NCBI RefSeq assembly: GCF_963583255.1
Contig: NC_084803.1
Coordinates: forward strand, 21,036,428 to 21,100,427
DNA: 64,000 bases
Reading direction: 5' to 3'
Source of the DNA: Pyrus communis
Taxonomy: Eukaryota > Streptophyta > Magnoliopsida > Rosales > Rosaceae
Of the stretch, positions 24,180-33,474 are shown piece after piece; the stretch's first letter is position 1; every line of letters starts with the position of its first letter. The notes below the pieces were generated by a model. That model worked only from the letters and a program-made list of their open reading frames with translations, was not told where the DNA came from and searched no databases. The position numbers and the translations under genes were made by a program.

Positions 24180-25214
24180 GGTACAAAACGTGGTTAGTCA
24201 TATGGTAATCCATAGACATACATTGTAGAACATTGGGGTTCTGTAGACATGTCTTAGTTTAATTTATGCATGAAAACTACAGGTTTCATGTGGTAAGTTT
24301 TGAATAAAAACTTCTGGTTTCAAAGGCACTAAATATGAAACTACAGGTTCAATTTAGTTTTATGAGTGATTAGTTCATAAAGGAAAGGTTCCTACAAGAA
24401 ACACAGAATGTAATATGCTGATTTAAATGTTGTGGATTTGAGTTTCTTTGAGAACTCAAGTGTGAGAGCTTCGGGACTACGAAAGGATGTCAACGATTTA
24501 AAGTATACAAATAAATTATTAAATCAATAATGTCCAAAAGTGATCTTCAGGTAAATAATTTTGGATTAATTATCAGATTAATGGATTGTAGGTCACTTTT
24601 AATTAATTCAATAGATTAGGACCAAACGAGGTCAATCATGGAAACAAAAAATAATAATAACATTCGGGTTAAAATTATTTAAAATGCCAAAAATTAGCAT
24701 TGGAGTTGAAAAACCATAGCCCAAAAGGGTTTGGGCTTGGTTGCCGTGAGTAGGGCAAAGCCCTAGAGGCTATTGGGTCTCGGGTTTGGCTGCAAAAACA
24801 ACCCATATGTAGCTATAGGCCACGAGCCAAGGTTTGTGAGCCCAACATCAGTAGTTGTTAGCGTTTGGGCCAGGGAATTGGACACGGGTGCAAGCCCAGC
24901 TAAAAAACTGGCTGCGGGTTTGGTCTGGGAAGCCTAGCAGAAGTTGGGTTCGGGTCAGGGTGAGTTAAGCCCTGCAAACAAGTTTGAGGGAAGTGGGTCG
25001 GGGCGCATGGCACAGCCCAGTGGACTACGAATTGCTACAGGTAGGCCAAATCATGGGACAACGGGCCAAGAAGGCTGCCGGCTTTCTTGGTTAGGCTAAG
25101 GGACTTCAGGCCCTATTCATCTTATTAGGCTGAAGGCCTAGGGTGTCTGGATCACCACAGCAAGCCCAAAGGCTTCTGCCGCGTGATCCAAGGGTGTCAA
25201 AAATGACATCATGA
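24180..25214 (-). other. Copia leader region, GCCCA-rich
   Basis: About 1 kb between gag and the 5' LTR remnant with no open frame. Between 24715 and 25170 the sequence is crowded with GGGC, GCCCA and TGGGCC words, unlike the AT-rich rest of the element. No initiator-tRNA-Met primer site is recognisable next to the LTR remnant. Confidence 0.6.
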
Positions 25215-25360
25215 TGTGCGCAATTGTGCCTTTATTTATTGTAGTAGGATAGGTAATCAACTCCTAATAGGTAATCAACTCCTAATAGGAATATAAGATA
25301 TATTCTTAGATTCACTAGGATTTACACAATCACATCCCTATTCTAAATATAATTGCAACA
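25215..25360 (-). repeat. 5' LTR remnant of the minus-strand copia element
   Basis: Matches the first half of the 18662-18932 LTR (CACTAGGATTTACACAATCAC, TAGGTAATCAACTCCTAATA, here tandemly doubled), then diverges after the TATA-like ATAAATAAAGGCACAAT. The downstream LTR part is missing or replaced. Confidence 0.8.
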
Positions 25361-25389
25361 ATTCTAATAGTTAATTAAGATTATTTCAA

Positions 25390-25589
25390 GGAAAGAGATC
25401 CTCTCCGGATCTCTTCCACCAAGGCCACCAGATCAAGTGATCCGGGCCTTTGAAATTTCATTCAACAACCCACCTGTTTTGATCATTTAAAGCTATAATA
25501 ATTTTTTATCATTAGATGAAATTTTAAAGGTCCAAATTACTTGATTAGATAACCTTGATAGAAAAGATCCAAACAAAGGATCTCTTTTC
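25390..25589. mobile_element. MITE with perfect 9-bp target duplication (Mutator type)
   Basis: 200 bp, left end GGAAAGAGATCCTCTC, right end GGATCTCTTTTC, flanked by TTATTTCAA at both 25381-25389 and 25590-25598. Nine-base duplications are the Mutator/MULE signature. It is the same family as 11315-11513. A third partial inverted copy of the end (GGTGGAAGAGATC...GAGGATCTCTTGCC) follows at 25605-25650. Confidence 0.82.
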
Positions 25590-25598
25590 TTATTTCAA

Positions 25599-25986
25599 AT
25601 CGGACCTTGGTGGAAGAGATCTGGGTAGAGGATCTCTTGCCTTATTTTAATGCCTTATCGTCAGTGCTTACCCAAACTAAAGAACTTATTTTATAATAAG
25701 ATCCATAGAAGATTTGCGTGGTTGCAATTGGGTGGACGGGAACTGTTTGATGCCTAAAATAATGAGTTGGAAGCCTTTTCTAGGCAGAGTACGTGACAAA
25801 GGTTGTAGTGCGCGTCATATTCAGAAGAAATTGGTAGTTGTCAGATGTCACACTGTATTGGGCAGCCTCAAAATAATTGACAATTAAGAGATTATATTTA
25901 TACACTTTAAATTATTACTTTCATATTTATTTAATTTTTTATTTTATCAAGTATTACTGTGTAGTGTATAAAAAATTATTAAAAAA
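25599..25986. other. Spacer, no gene seen
   Basis: Apart from the partial MITE end at its left, nothing is recognised. Confidence 0.5.
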
Positions 25987-25993
25987 AAGAAGA

Positions 25994-26148
25994 AAGTTTT
26001 AACGAAAGTCCACGGTACTGTTCACTTTAACGAAAAACCATATTTTTACACTAAAATGTTAATCCTGGTACTATTCACTTTACCTTTTATTTTGTCTTTA
26101 TCATTAAAACTCAAAGTTTTCAAGCCATTTTCATTAGTTTTCTTAAAA
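25994..26148. mobile_element. Small MITE, first copy of the 29247 family
   Basis: About 155 bp that aligns along its length with 29247-29401 (GGTACTATTCACTTTACC, AAAACTCAAAGTTTTCAAG, CATTAGTTTTC). Flanks TTAAAAAAAAG and TAAAATAAAAAG are only approximately alike. Confidence 0.75.
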
Positions 26149-26200
26149 TAAAAAGATTTGGAAAAAATAATTTAGGATGTGTGATTTAACATTTTTTTAT

Positions 26201-27200
26201 GACCTTTTAGCCAAAATAGTTCATGAGATTTGCATAATACATTATTTTGATCCTTGAGATTGAAAATCAATAGAAATGGTCCCTGAAATTGTCCACCATC
26301 CATTATTTTGGTAATTCCGTTAAAAACTCCGTTAAGTATCCCAGAGCTCTTGGCTGGAAGTTTGGGCAAATTTCAAAGCTTTGTAACTCAATCGTTTCTT
26401 AATCAAATTCAACCCATAATATATCAAAATGAAGATAGGAAAGTGAAGAAAAATATTATACCATTTGGAAGTCCAATGGTTGCCGAAGATGGTCAGAAAA
26501 TAGCCTGAAATATGACTAGTCCGCGGGAAAACTGGAAAACTCGTCGGAAACTGGGTAAATTTTAAACGTTCATAACTTGTTCAATACTCAACGAAATCGA
26601 GTGATTTAAAAACAAAAATCATACTTCTCAACGAGAATAATATAATGGTACTTTTCTCGATAGCTAACTCGCCGTAGTTTGGCCGGAAAACGGTTCGAAA
26701 GTGGCTCACTCAACGACCAAGATAGCCATTTCGAGCCGTTTTACGACCAAAACACAGTGAGTTAGCATTCGAGAAAGGTACCATTCTCTTCATCTCGTCG
26801 AGAAGTATGATTTTCGTTTTTGAATCACTCAATTTCGTCGAGTATTGAAGAAGTTATGAACGTTTAAGGTTTACCCAGGTTCTGACGAGTTTTCCAATTT
26901 TCCCGCGGACCAGTTACTTTTCAGGCTATTTTTTGGCTATCTTCAGCATCTATTGGGCTCCAAATGGATATAATCTTGTTCTACACTTTCCTATCTTCAT
27001 TTTGATATATTAAGTGTTGAATTTGGTTAAGAAATGATTGAGTTACGAAGCTTTGAAAATTGCCCAAACTTCCGGCCAAGAGTTCCAGGACACTTAACGG
27101 AATTTTTAACGGAATGACCAAAATAATGGATGGTGGACAATCTCAGGGACCAAAGTGATGTGTTATGCAAATCTCAGGGATCATTTTGGATAAAAAGCCT
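26201..27200. mobile_element. 1-kb foldback element (long inverted repeat)
   Basis: Two arms of roughly 480 bp meet near 26700, so almost the whole kilobase can fold on itself. For example, GAGATTTGCATAAtACATtA on the left matches the complement of TGTGTTATGCAAATCTCAG on the right. Candidate Mutator-type flanks are TTTTTTTAT (26192-26200) and ATTTTTTAT (27204-27212), 8 of 9. It is non-coding. Parts of the arms (CTTCATTTTGATATATT, TGGTTAAGAAATGA) recur in the Tekay-like LTR at 1283-1350. Confidence 0.85.
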
Positions 27201-27212
27201 TCTATTTTTTAT

Positions 27213-27632
27213 TTGTAAGTGAAAAATTTGAAGTGAAAAATTTATGGACGACAAGTTCTAAGCTAATATTTCATTCATCTCTTAATATAAATATATTATT
27301 ATACAAAAAATAATAAAACAAGTGTCATGATAAGTAGTTATGCTTTAAGTTAAAAGGTGTCTTATGCTCTATTGAATATCACATTAATGTATTGGGCAGA
27401 GTTTTGTGTATGCATTGATAAACAATAGGATATATTGTAATTTATGTATGGATATGGCTACAAGGGTTATGTTAAGGACATTTCTTTTGTATATGTCATT
27501 CCTTTTGTATGTGTAAAAACTCATTTCCCCTTATACGAGGACGTAATATTATTTTATTGTAAAAAGTATGAGTGCGTAACTAGTCTTAATGTTAAAAATT
27601 ATGTAGGAATAAGATTGATTTGTGGTTCTATA
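27213..27632. other. AT-rich spacer, no gene seen
   Basis: Short frames only; no domain or repeat end recognised. Confidence 0.5.
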
Positions 27633-28326
27633 TGTTAGTTAATTAGGTTCAATGAACATTAGGTTCATTAACTCTTCTACATAGATTCATTAACTCTTCT
27701 ATATTATATTCATTGTATGACAGAATAACTAGTGTGTATTTATAATTAATCCTTATCTATGTATTTACCATATATTGTACATTTTGAATATTGCGGTTGA
27801 GTCAAATACATTTTTCTACATGGTATATAGAGTAGGTTGCGAAACCTAGCTCTATTTTCTTTTTTTCTTCCTTGTTGTGTTCCCTTAACATGGGGACCAA
27901 TGATGCAGACTTATAAACTACAGTCATGGCTGTCTATTTCGTTCACAGTTGTACTCGGAATAACGACAACAACGGCCATCCTTCAAAGAATCAAATCAAT
28001 GTTGTGACCCTAACTTTTCATGACCTACATGAAGTTATGTCAAATTTATCTGATGCCCAATATCAAAAGCTTTTGTCCATACTTTGTAAGAACCCTGGCC
28101 CTTTGTCTTCCGCACCACAAGCCAATGCTACCTCTGCTGACTACAATTACCTTGACGGGCAATATTTTGTTAAATTCAAATATACAATGAAGGATGTTTT
28201 GTGTGTGCCTAGTTTTAAAGTAAATCTTTCATCTGTTGGTAAAATTATTGATGGATTGAATTATTCTATCACTTTTTTTTCACACTTGGTGTATTTTGCA
28301 AGACTTGGCTTCGAGGACGACGATTG

Positions 28327-28930
28327 TGTTGGAGTAATATTAGAAATATGAAAATAACACAAGAATTCTAATGATAATAATCATAAAGAAAATAACAAGA
28401 TCAATAGTATACAAATTAATATAAACAACTACAGATAAAGTTAGAAAAACATAAACTTGAAGATTGAGGCTTGCATGAATGCAATGTCCAAAAGATAGAA
28501 TTTTGTCCCTACTCTTGTGCTTGTAGTTTGGTAGGCGTGCATCTCCCAGGATTCAACAATTTATAATCTGAAGTCAAAGCACTTCAATTTTCGGACTCTG
28601 GCGAACTTTATATATTCCGTACTCTCAAGACACGACTCGGAATTTGACACACAAAGCATAAGAGAAACAAAGTGGGGAGACCCTATTTCTCAAGAGTAAA
28701 AATTAACTCTAATTTTCTATATTAATGATGATGGTTTCATGAGTTTATATAGCACCCAAGTACTTTTTGTTAAAGCGATGTAACTTTTCATCCATAAGTA
28801 TACATCAATTGACAAAGGAAAGCACCTAAATAACATAACCTTTCTAAGAAATATGGTTAATACTATTTTTCATTCGGTTATTAAAATTATATATTACAAT
28901 ATTTTATATTATAATATATAATTTCGATCA
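28327..28930. mobile_element. Solo LTR nested in the copia relic
   Basis: 604 bp, TGTTGGAGTAATATT...TTTCGATCA, with a perfect duplication GATTG at 28322-28326 and 28931-28935. Removing it with one duplication restores continuity of the host copia text on either side, which fixes the boundaries independently. No internal domain is present, so it is a solo LTR or a very short TRIM-like piece. Confidence 0.85.
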
Positions 28931-29246
28931 GATTGGTGTTACGAAGCGCCGTGGTGACCTTTATTACCTTGTTCCATTGGCCTCCACCACCATTTCCCTT
29001 TCCCAAAAACCTGCCTTCATCTCCCCATCACCTCACCTGAACTTTGGCACGGGCGCCTAAGTCACTCTTTTTCTTCCCGTCTTCAACTATTAGCTAGCAC
29101 TTTTTTAAATTGTTCTTATGATTCGGGTCATGTTTGTGAAGTTTGCCCATTGGCGAAACAAACTCGTCGATTTTTTGGTACTATCTTTATTTCAACGTTG
29201 AGTCTTTTTCCTTTTGCTTTGTGATGTTTGGGGCTTATTATTTTTA

Positions 29247-29401
29247 GGGGAACTTTAATGAAAAGTTTCAGATACTGTTCACTTTAACGAAAAATCACAT
29301 TTTTACACTAAAAAGTCAATCCTGGTACTATTCACTTTACCCTTTAGTTTGTCTTTATCGTTAAAACTCAAAGTTTTCAAGTTATTTTCATTAGTTTTCC
29401 T
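29247..29401. mobile_element. MITE with perfect 9-bp duplication (Mutator type)
   Basis: 155 bp flanked by TTATTTTTA at 29238-29246 and 29402-29410. The ends GGGGAACTTTAATGAAAA and the complement of TTTTCATTAGTTTTCC are inverted repeats. It interrupts the integrase core of the copia relic and is the second copy of the 25994-26148 family. Confidence 0.85.
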
Positions 29402-29880
29402 TTATTTTTATCCATTGTTGATGATTTTTCTCTATTTACTTGGGTTTTTCTTATGCGCCATAAACATGAATCACAAAAGACCTTGCAAGATTGTTTTTAC
29501 TTACGCTGAAATGCAATTCCAAACAAAAGTCCAACAAATACAATTGATGATGGGGGGAGAAATTTATCTCCGTGTGAGGGTTCTTTGCCGCTTATGGTGT
29601 CGTTTGGCAATGCACTTGTTTCTACTGGTGTTGTACAAAGAAAATATAGCCATCTTCTTCAGGTAGCTAGAAGCCTTTGTTTTCGATCCAATCACCACTT
29701 AATTTTTTTTTATTTTTTTGGGGGGAGGGGGGGGGGGTGTGTGGTACCTTATAAATTGTAGCCCCTATATCCTTACTCCACAAACAATCTCCTTTTGAGG
29801 ATCTCTACATAAAGCCACCTTCCTACCACCACATGCTCATTTTTGGTTATCTCGCTTATGCCACATTTTTTTTTAAAATC

Positions 29881-30227
29881 ACAGCAATACCAAACTAATT
29901 CTATGTTAGTTTGTAATATCACCGTAATATTAAATTTCGTCCTCCGTTAATAATAGTTATTTATTTTAAATTTTTAGAAAAGTTAGATTGAATTATCCAT
30001 CATAATCAAAAAGCAATAGTAAGAGTAAATCAAAATAGATATTTTACCATCACAATCATGGATGCCTAATTGTCCATTATTTTTGGCGTTGCCCATTGGT
30101 CAAAGATAGAACAAACTTATCGTTGCACGTGTATTAATTAGAAGGGCCCTTCATGTATAGTAAATTGGCGGCTTGGTCCACATTTCACCACCTTCATATG
30201 CAAAAAATTATCAAAAACCCTCAAAGA
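29881..30227. other. Spacer upstream of the VQ gene
   Basis: AT-rich, no element recognised. Similarity to the paralogous locus starts near 30228 (TCACAGAGATCGAAGAGAG compared with 61866 onward). Confidence 0.5.
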
Positions 30228-30499
30228 CTCACAGAGATCGAAGAGAGACAATAATGGAGAAACACAATTAAATTATTTATTCCCAAAGGAGCACAATTAA
30301 ATTTGCTGAATTATATATATAATGGTCAAATATATTGATTTGACCAATTTGTACATTATGCAATCGTCGTCACAGCCGACGTCTCAAGCCAAAAATATCA
30401 TTGAATTTCTTTGCTTCCTCTTCTTCTTCTTCTCCTCCATCTTCCCTTCCCCAATAGCTTCGCTTCCAGGTCGTCGCCCTTCTTTACTTATTTCCCATC

Positions 30500-30508
30500 T
30501 ATATATAG
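30500..30508 (+). promoter_or_regulatory. Possible TATA box of the VQ gene
   Basis: TATATATAG about 100 bp upstream of the ATG, after a CT-rich stretch. The corresponding place in the paralogue reads CCCATATAACAATC, a weaker match. A suggestion from sequence only. Confidence 0.4.
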
Positions 30509-30604
30509 TGCTTCTAAATTTTTCATAACACGAAAAAACCAAACCCCAAAAATAATCTCTTTAAATCCTCCTCATAAACGCTAGAAGTTTCAAACTCACT
30601 CCCA

Positions 30605-31144
30605 ATGGAATCTTATTCCTCTTCCTCTTCAGCCTCCTACACTGCCACGAAGGGTTCAATTTCAAACTCAAAGCAGCTTCCCTATCACCAGTCATCACTC
30701 CACTCGGTTCGAAAATCTTCGTCGAAGCCATGGAAGAAGCCTGCGGTTGCACCAGTCCCACCAACCCCACCAAGAATCTACAAAGTTGACCCCATTAACT
30801 TCAGGGAGCTTGTCCAGAGCCTCACATGCGCGCCGGAGTTTATGGAGACTCGGTCTCTCCAGAGCGTAGCGCCTTCTCCGATCGATATCCGTGTGTCTTC
30901 TGTACCAAATCATGTCCCTTCTTCTTCACCAAAAATTAGCTCACCATTTTCGGTTATGTACAAGGACTTGTCGGATACTTTGGAGCTGAGTCCGATGCCT
31001 CTCCATAAGAAGGTGCATGATAGCACGGTGGACTCGAGCTACCTGAGACTGAATTTGCAGTCCCCATCTTCCCATCATTGGTTTTCTTTCCCTCAGCTCA
31101 GCCCAGGGACTTTGTCCAGTATCGAACAAGGCGCAGTTCTTTAA
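30605..31144 (+). CDS. VQ-motif protein (intronless)
   Basis: 179 residues, an ordinary size for plant VQ proteins, which are nuclear cofactors that bind WRKY transcription factors, and some MAP kinases, through the short VQ motif in defence and development. The motif is FRELVQSLTC at residues 66-75 inside KVDPINFRELVQ, with cysteine where the family usually has glycine (LTG). A basic stretch VRKSSSKPWKK (35-45) could serve nuclear import. The rest is Ser/Pro-rich, with SP/TP dipeptides that could be phosphorylated. There are no introns, as in most plant VQ genes. The start is the first ATG after a probable leader. Flanked on both sides by retrotransposon debris. The intact frame and a paralogue with conserved protein text argue for a real gene. 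Confidence 0.88.
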   Translation: MESYSSSSSASYTATKGSISNSKQLPYHQSSLHSVRKSSSKPWKKPAVAPVPPTPPRIYKVDPINFRELVQSLTCAPEFMETRSLQSVAPSPIDIRVSSVPNHVPSSSPKISSPFSVMYKDLSDTLELSPMPLHKKVHDSTVDSSYLRLNLQSPSSHHWFSFPQLSPGTLSSIEQGAVL

Positions 31145-32549
31145 AACTAGCTCTAATCACAAATGTTATGTTTATGTGAGCCCAATTTCTTAAAATTGTG
31201 GCCTTATTTATAATTGTTAAATCCTAATTTTGTTTTAAGTTTTAGCATTCTACTTTATTATGAACACAGCTATAGGCTGTATGTTATAATGTAAGTAGCA
31301 ATGCATAGAATCGTTGTACACAAGTTTGACTGCAATATGTGAATGTGAAGTTATGAATCAATGAAATAACGCCAGAAAGTGATGTCTTAATCACCCTAAA
31401 TATTACAATATTGGGAGATCGGGTCTTCACATAGTCTTTCTACTGCATATTGATAATAACAGTGGCCAGACGTTTACCAACAAAATCAGGTGGCTGAAAA
31501 AGAGAATGAGTTTGGTAGAAGTAATCATGTACACAAATTGGTCGTATCACCTTCGACTCGTATTTTTGCGATGAGGCTTAATATCATAACTTTAGAGAGG
31601 GGGCGCCCTTTACAAAATGGGTCAAACACCGATACTACCATAACTTAACCATCTACTAACTCAGTAGGTGTGGCGTTAAGGTTTTGATGCAATTAAAAGT
31701 GAAATTACTCAATATAAATTATATTTTATTTTGTAGGTTTTTTATGTGGGACATTTTACGTTCTTTTACACTTAAAATTAGTAACACTTGAATTGTGACC
31801 ACGAACGAAAAATTCCAAGTGAAGTCCTGAGTTAGGGACAACCACAAACCAGAAGTTTGAAGTCTCAAGTTAGGACACCCAAATCAAATAATTAAGGGTC
31901 ATTGATGTGGTATTGTCTTCAAGTGTGACCGACTAATGAGTGGCCTTAGTTAGGTGGCTTGCTGAAGCATATATCCTATATAGAAAGCTTCATGAGGTTA
32001 AATTACCTTAATAATGAATGATTTCACTATTAATTGCACTGAGACTTCTGTATAAAACCTCACACCTATTGAATTACAAAAGTGGTAAAGTTGGAAACAT
32101 CATAGATGTGGATTAATGATGGTCCATTGAACCATCTTTGAAACTTTTAACAAATTATATAATTATATATGTATGTGATATGGTGGTTACATGGGTCATG
32201 GTCACGAAGTAATAGAGGTTTCTCTTTCGTAGTTCAGACTAGTAGGTAGTTTTGCTTTTTACCCATTGGATTGACAAATAAGAAAAAAAATATTATTTTC
32301 TTAATTCCTTTTTGTCTCTTCTTTCCATATTACTGAGTAGTCGGGATTATTAAAGAAAAATTGTTAAGTTTGAAACAAAAGAGTTGGGAAATATTTTCTT
32401 AGACTAAAACATGACATCTTTCTCTCTCAAAATAAATATTTCTTGGATCTACTAACCGAATATGGTGTGTTTGATTGTAAATCTATTGACTTATATATAA
32501 TGAGGGATACTAGACTTGTGGAAAGATTGATTTATTTTTCTTTCTCTAT
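31145..32549. other. 3' flank of the VQ gene and AT-rich spacer
   Basis: 31150-31380 still resembles the flank of the paralogue (CCAATTTCTTAAAATTGTGGC, and a GCTGTATGT-TATAATG-type stretch) and probably includes the 3' UTR. Beyond it nothing is recognised until copia text begins near 32550. Confidence 0.5.
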
Positions 32550-33066
32550 GCAACATGACAATTTATGCGATTAGTGTAGTGAATCAGTTTATACATGCTA
32601 TTGCTCTCAATGAAACTAGTAGAAAGCATTGACCCAAATGTTGATGTCCTTGAAGTCTATCACTGGTCAAATATTGATGTTTTCTAATCGTTCATATGTG
32701 GACGTATACACGTGATGCAATATCAATTACTCACAGGCGTTCCACTTCTGGGTGTACATTTCCTTGAGTTACCTTGGATGGAAACTTGGTTGCTGGATAT
32801 TGGATTAACTAAGAAAGCGATAGTTTGCATTGTGATAATAAGGTTGTAATTGATATTGCAATTAATCTGATTCAACATGATTGCACGAAAGATGTTGAGG
32901 TTGATTGGCATTTCTTCGAAGAGAAGTTAAAAGCTGGACTGTGTCTTCTTTTGTGAAGACATGACACCAAGTGGATGATGTACTTACTAAGGCAGACAAG
33001 TAGTGTTTTACAACTCGCTTCAGAAATTGGGTGTGCGTGATAATTTTGCAGCTAGTTAAGGAAGAG
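32550..33066 (+). pseudogene. Copia RNase H relic
   Basis: Broken frames recover typical copia tail text: VVNQFIHA near 32580, HRRSTSGCTF near 32735, HCDNKVVIDIAINLIQHD near 32828, VEVDWHFFEEKL near 32898, VDDVLTKADK near 32973 and KLGVRDNFAAS near 33030. Several stops and shifts. It ends where the next LTR starts (TGTTTGTCGAG, 33067). Confidence 0.78.
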
Positions 33067-33235
33067 TGTTTGTCGAGTAATTTTCTCTATTTAAAATTGT
33101 ACTTATATTCATGTTATATGGTCCTAATTTGATTAGGACGATAGTCATAACTACCGCTCTCAATGTAAGATTAAAGATTCTATACATACCACTATTTTAG
33201 ATAGCGGTATCATGTTAGATTTGTTGAGTGCCTTT
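33067..33235 (+). repeat. Partial 3' LTR of the copia relic, cut by the next insertion
   Basis: Starts TGTTTGTCGAG right after the relic's tail (a purine-rich AAGGAAGAG precedes it) and runs into CCTTT (33231-33235), the target duplication of the following copia element. The remainder may continue after 42689. The 5' partner is not in the window. Confidence 0.55.
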
Positions 33236-33474
33236 TAACAACCGATAAAACTGAAATGCCATCTGTCATTTACTGATTGGGATAGTTAGAATTGTTGGTA
33301 TGTTGTAATGAGGTAGTTAGAGTAGTGATGAGGTGTGCTGCCACATAGGCATAGTTTGTTACCATTGCTTAGTATAAATACTTTGTAATAATTCTGTTTT
33401 CTTTCAATGAAATCATGTTCTTTCTCTGTGAGTTCATATTGTTCACCAATGGTAATTCTTCAGTTCTGTTAATA
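33236..33474 (+). repeat. 5' LTR of the TA...TA copia element
   Basis: 239 bp. A probable TATA-like stretch TATAAATAC lies near 33374. The following bases (TGTTATCGATATCC) do not match the usual initiator-tRNA-Met primer site. Confidence 0.85.

Larger units (their letters stand above)
18662..25360 (-). mobile_element. Ty1/copia LTR retrotransposon, minus strand, degraded
   Basis: A perfect 5-bp duplication ATTCT flanks it (18657-18661 and 25361-25365). On the minus strand the order is 5' LTR remnant, long leader, gag, zinc knuckle, integrase, reverse transcriptase, RNase H, polypurine tract (18933-18945) and 3' LTR (18662-18932), the normal copia order. The 3' LTR is complete with TG...CA ends. 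The 5' LTR is complete only at its outer end (to TGTTGCAATT at 25360) and loses similarity near 25215. Confidence 0.9.
27633..29880 (+). mobile_element. Decayed copia element hosting two later insertions
   Basis: A probable 5' LTR lies at 27633-27820 (TGTTAG...TTTCTACA), followed directly by TGGTATATAGAGTAGG, a worn initiator-tRNA-Met primer site. Most of gag is deleted. Coding relics follow to about 29880, interrupted by a solo LTR (28327-28930) and a MITE (29247-29401). The reverse transcriptase, RNase H and 3' LTR are not found here. Confidence 0.75.
27926..29880 (+). pseudogene. Copia protease-integrase relic
   Basis: 27926-28351 reads through the gag tail into the protease-side text MKDVLCVPSFKVNLSSVGK, then is cut by the solo LTR. 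From 28936 the frame resumes with the GAG-pre-integrase part (GVTKRRGDLYYLVPL, CEVCPLAKQTR), is cut again by the MITE, and resumes at 29411 with integrase core text (DDFSLFTWVFLMRHKHES in mixed frames; YAEMQFQTKVQ). Around 29640-29870 lie remnants of the integrase C-terminal part, with a G-run at 29720-29736. Several frameshifts; it cannot function. Confidence 0.8.

Noticed and set aside
27926..28351. A 141-residue ORF as a host gene
   Set aside because: Its middle is copia protease-side text and its last residues are translated from an inserted LTR.
32723..32911. Minus-strand ORF of 62 residues
   Set aside because: Antisense shadow of the copia RNase H relic.
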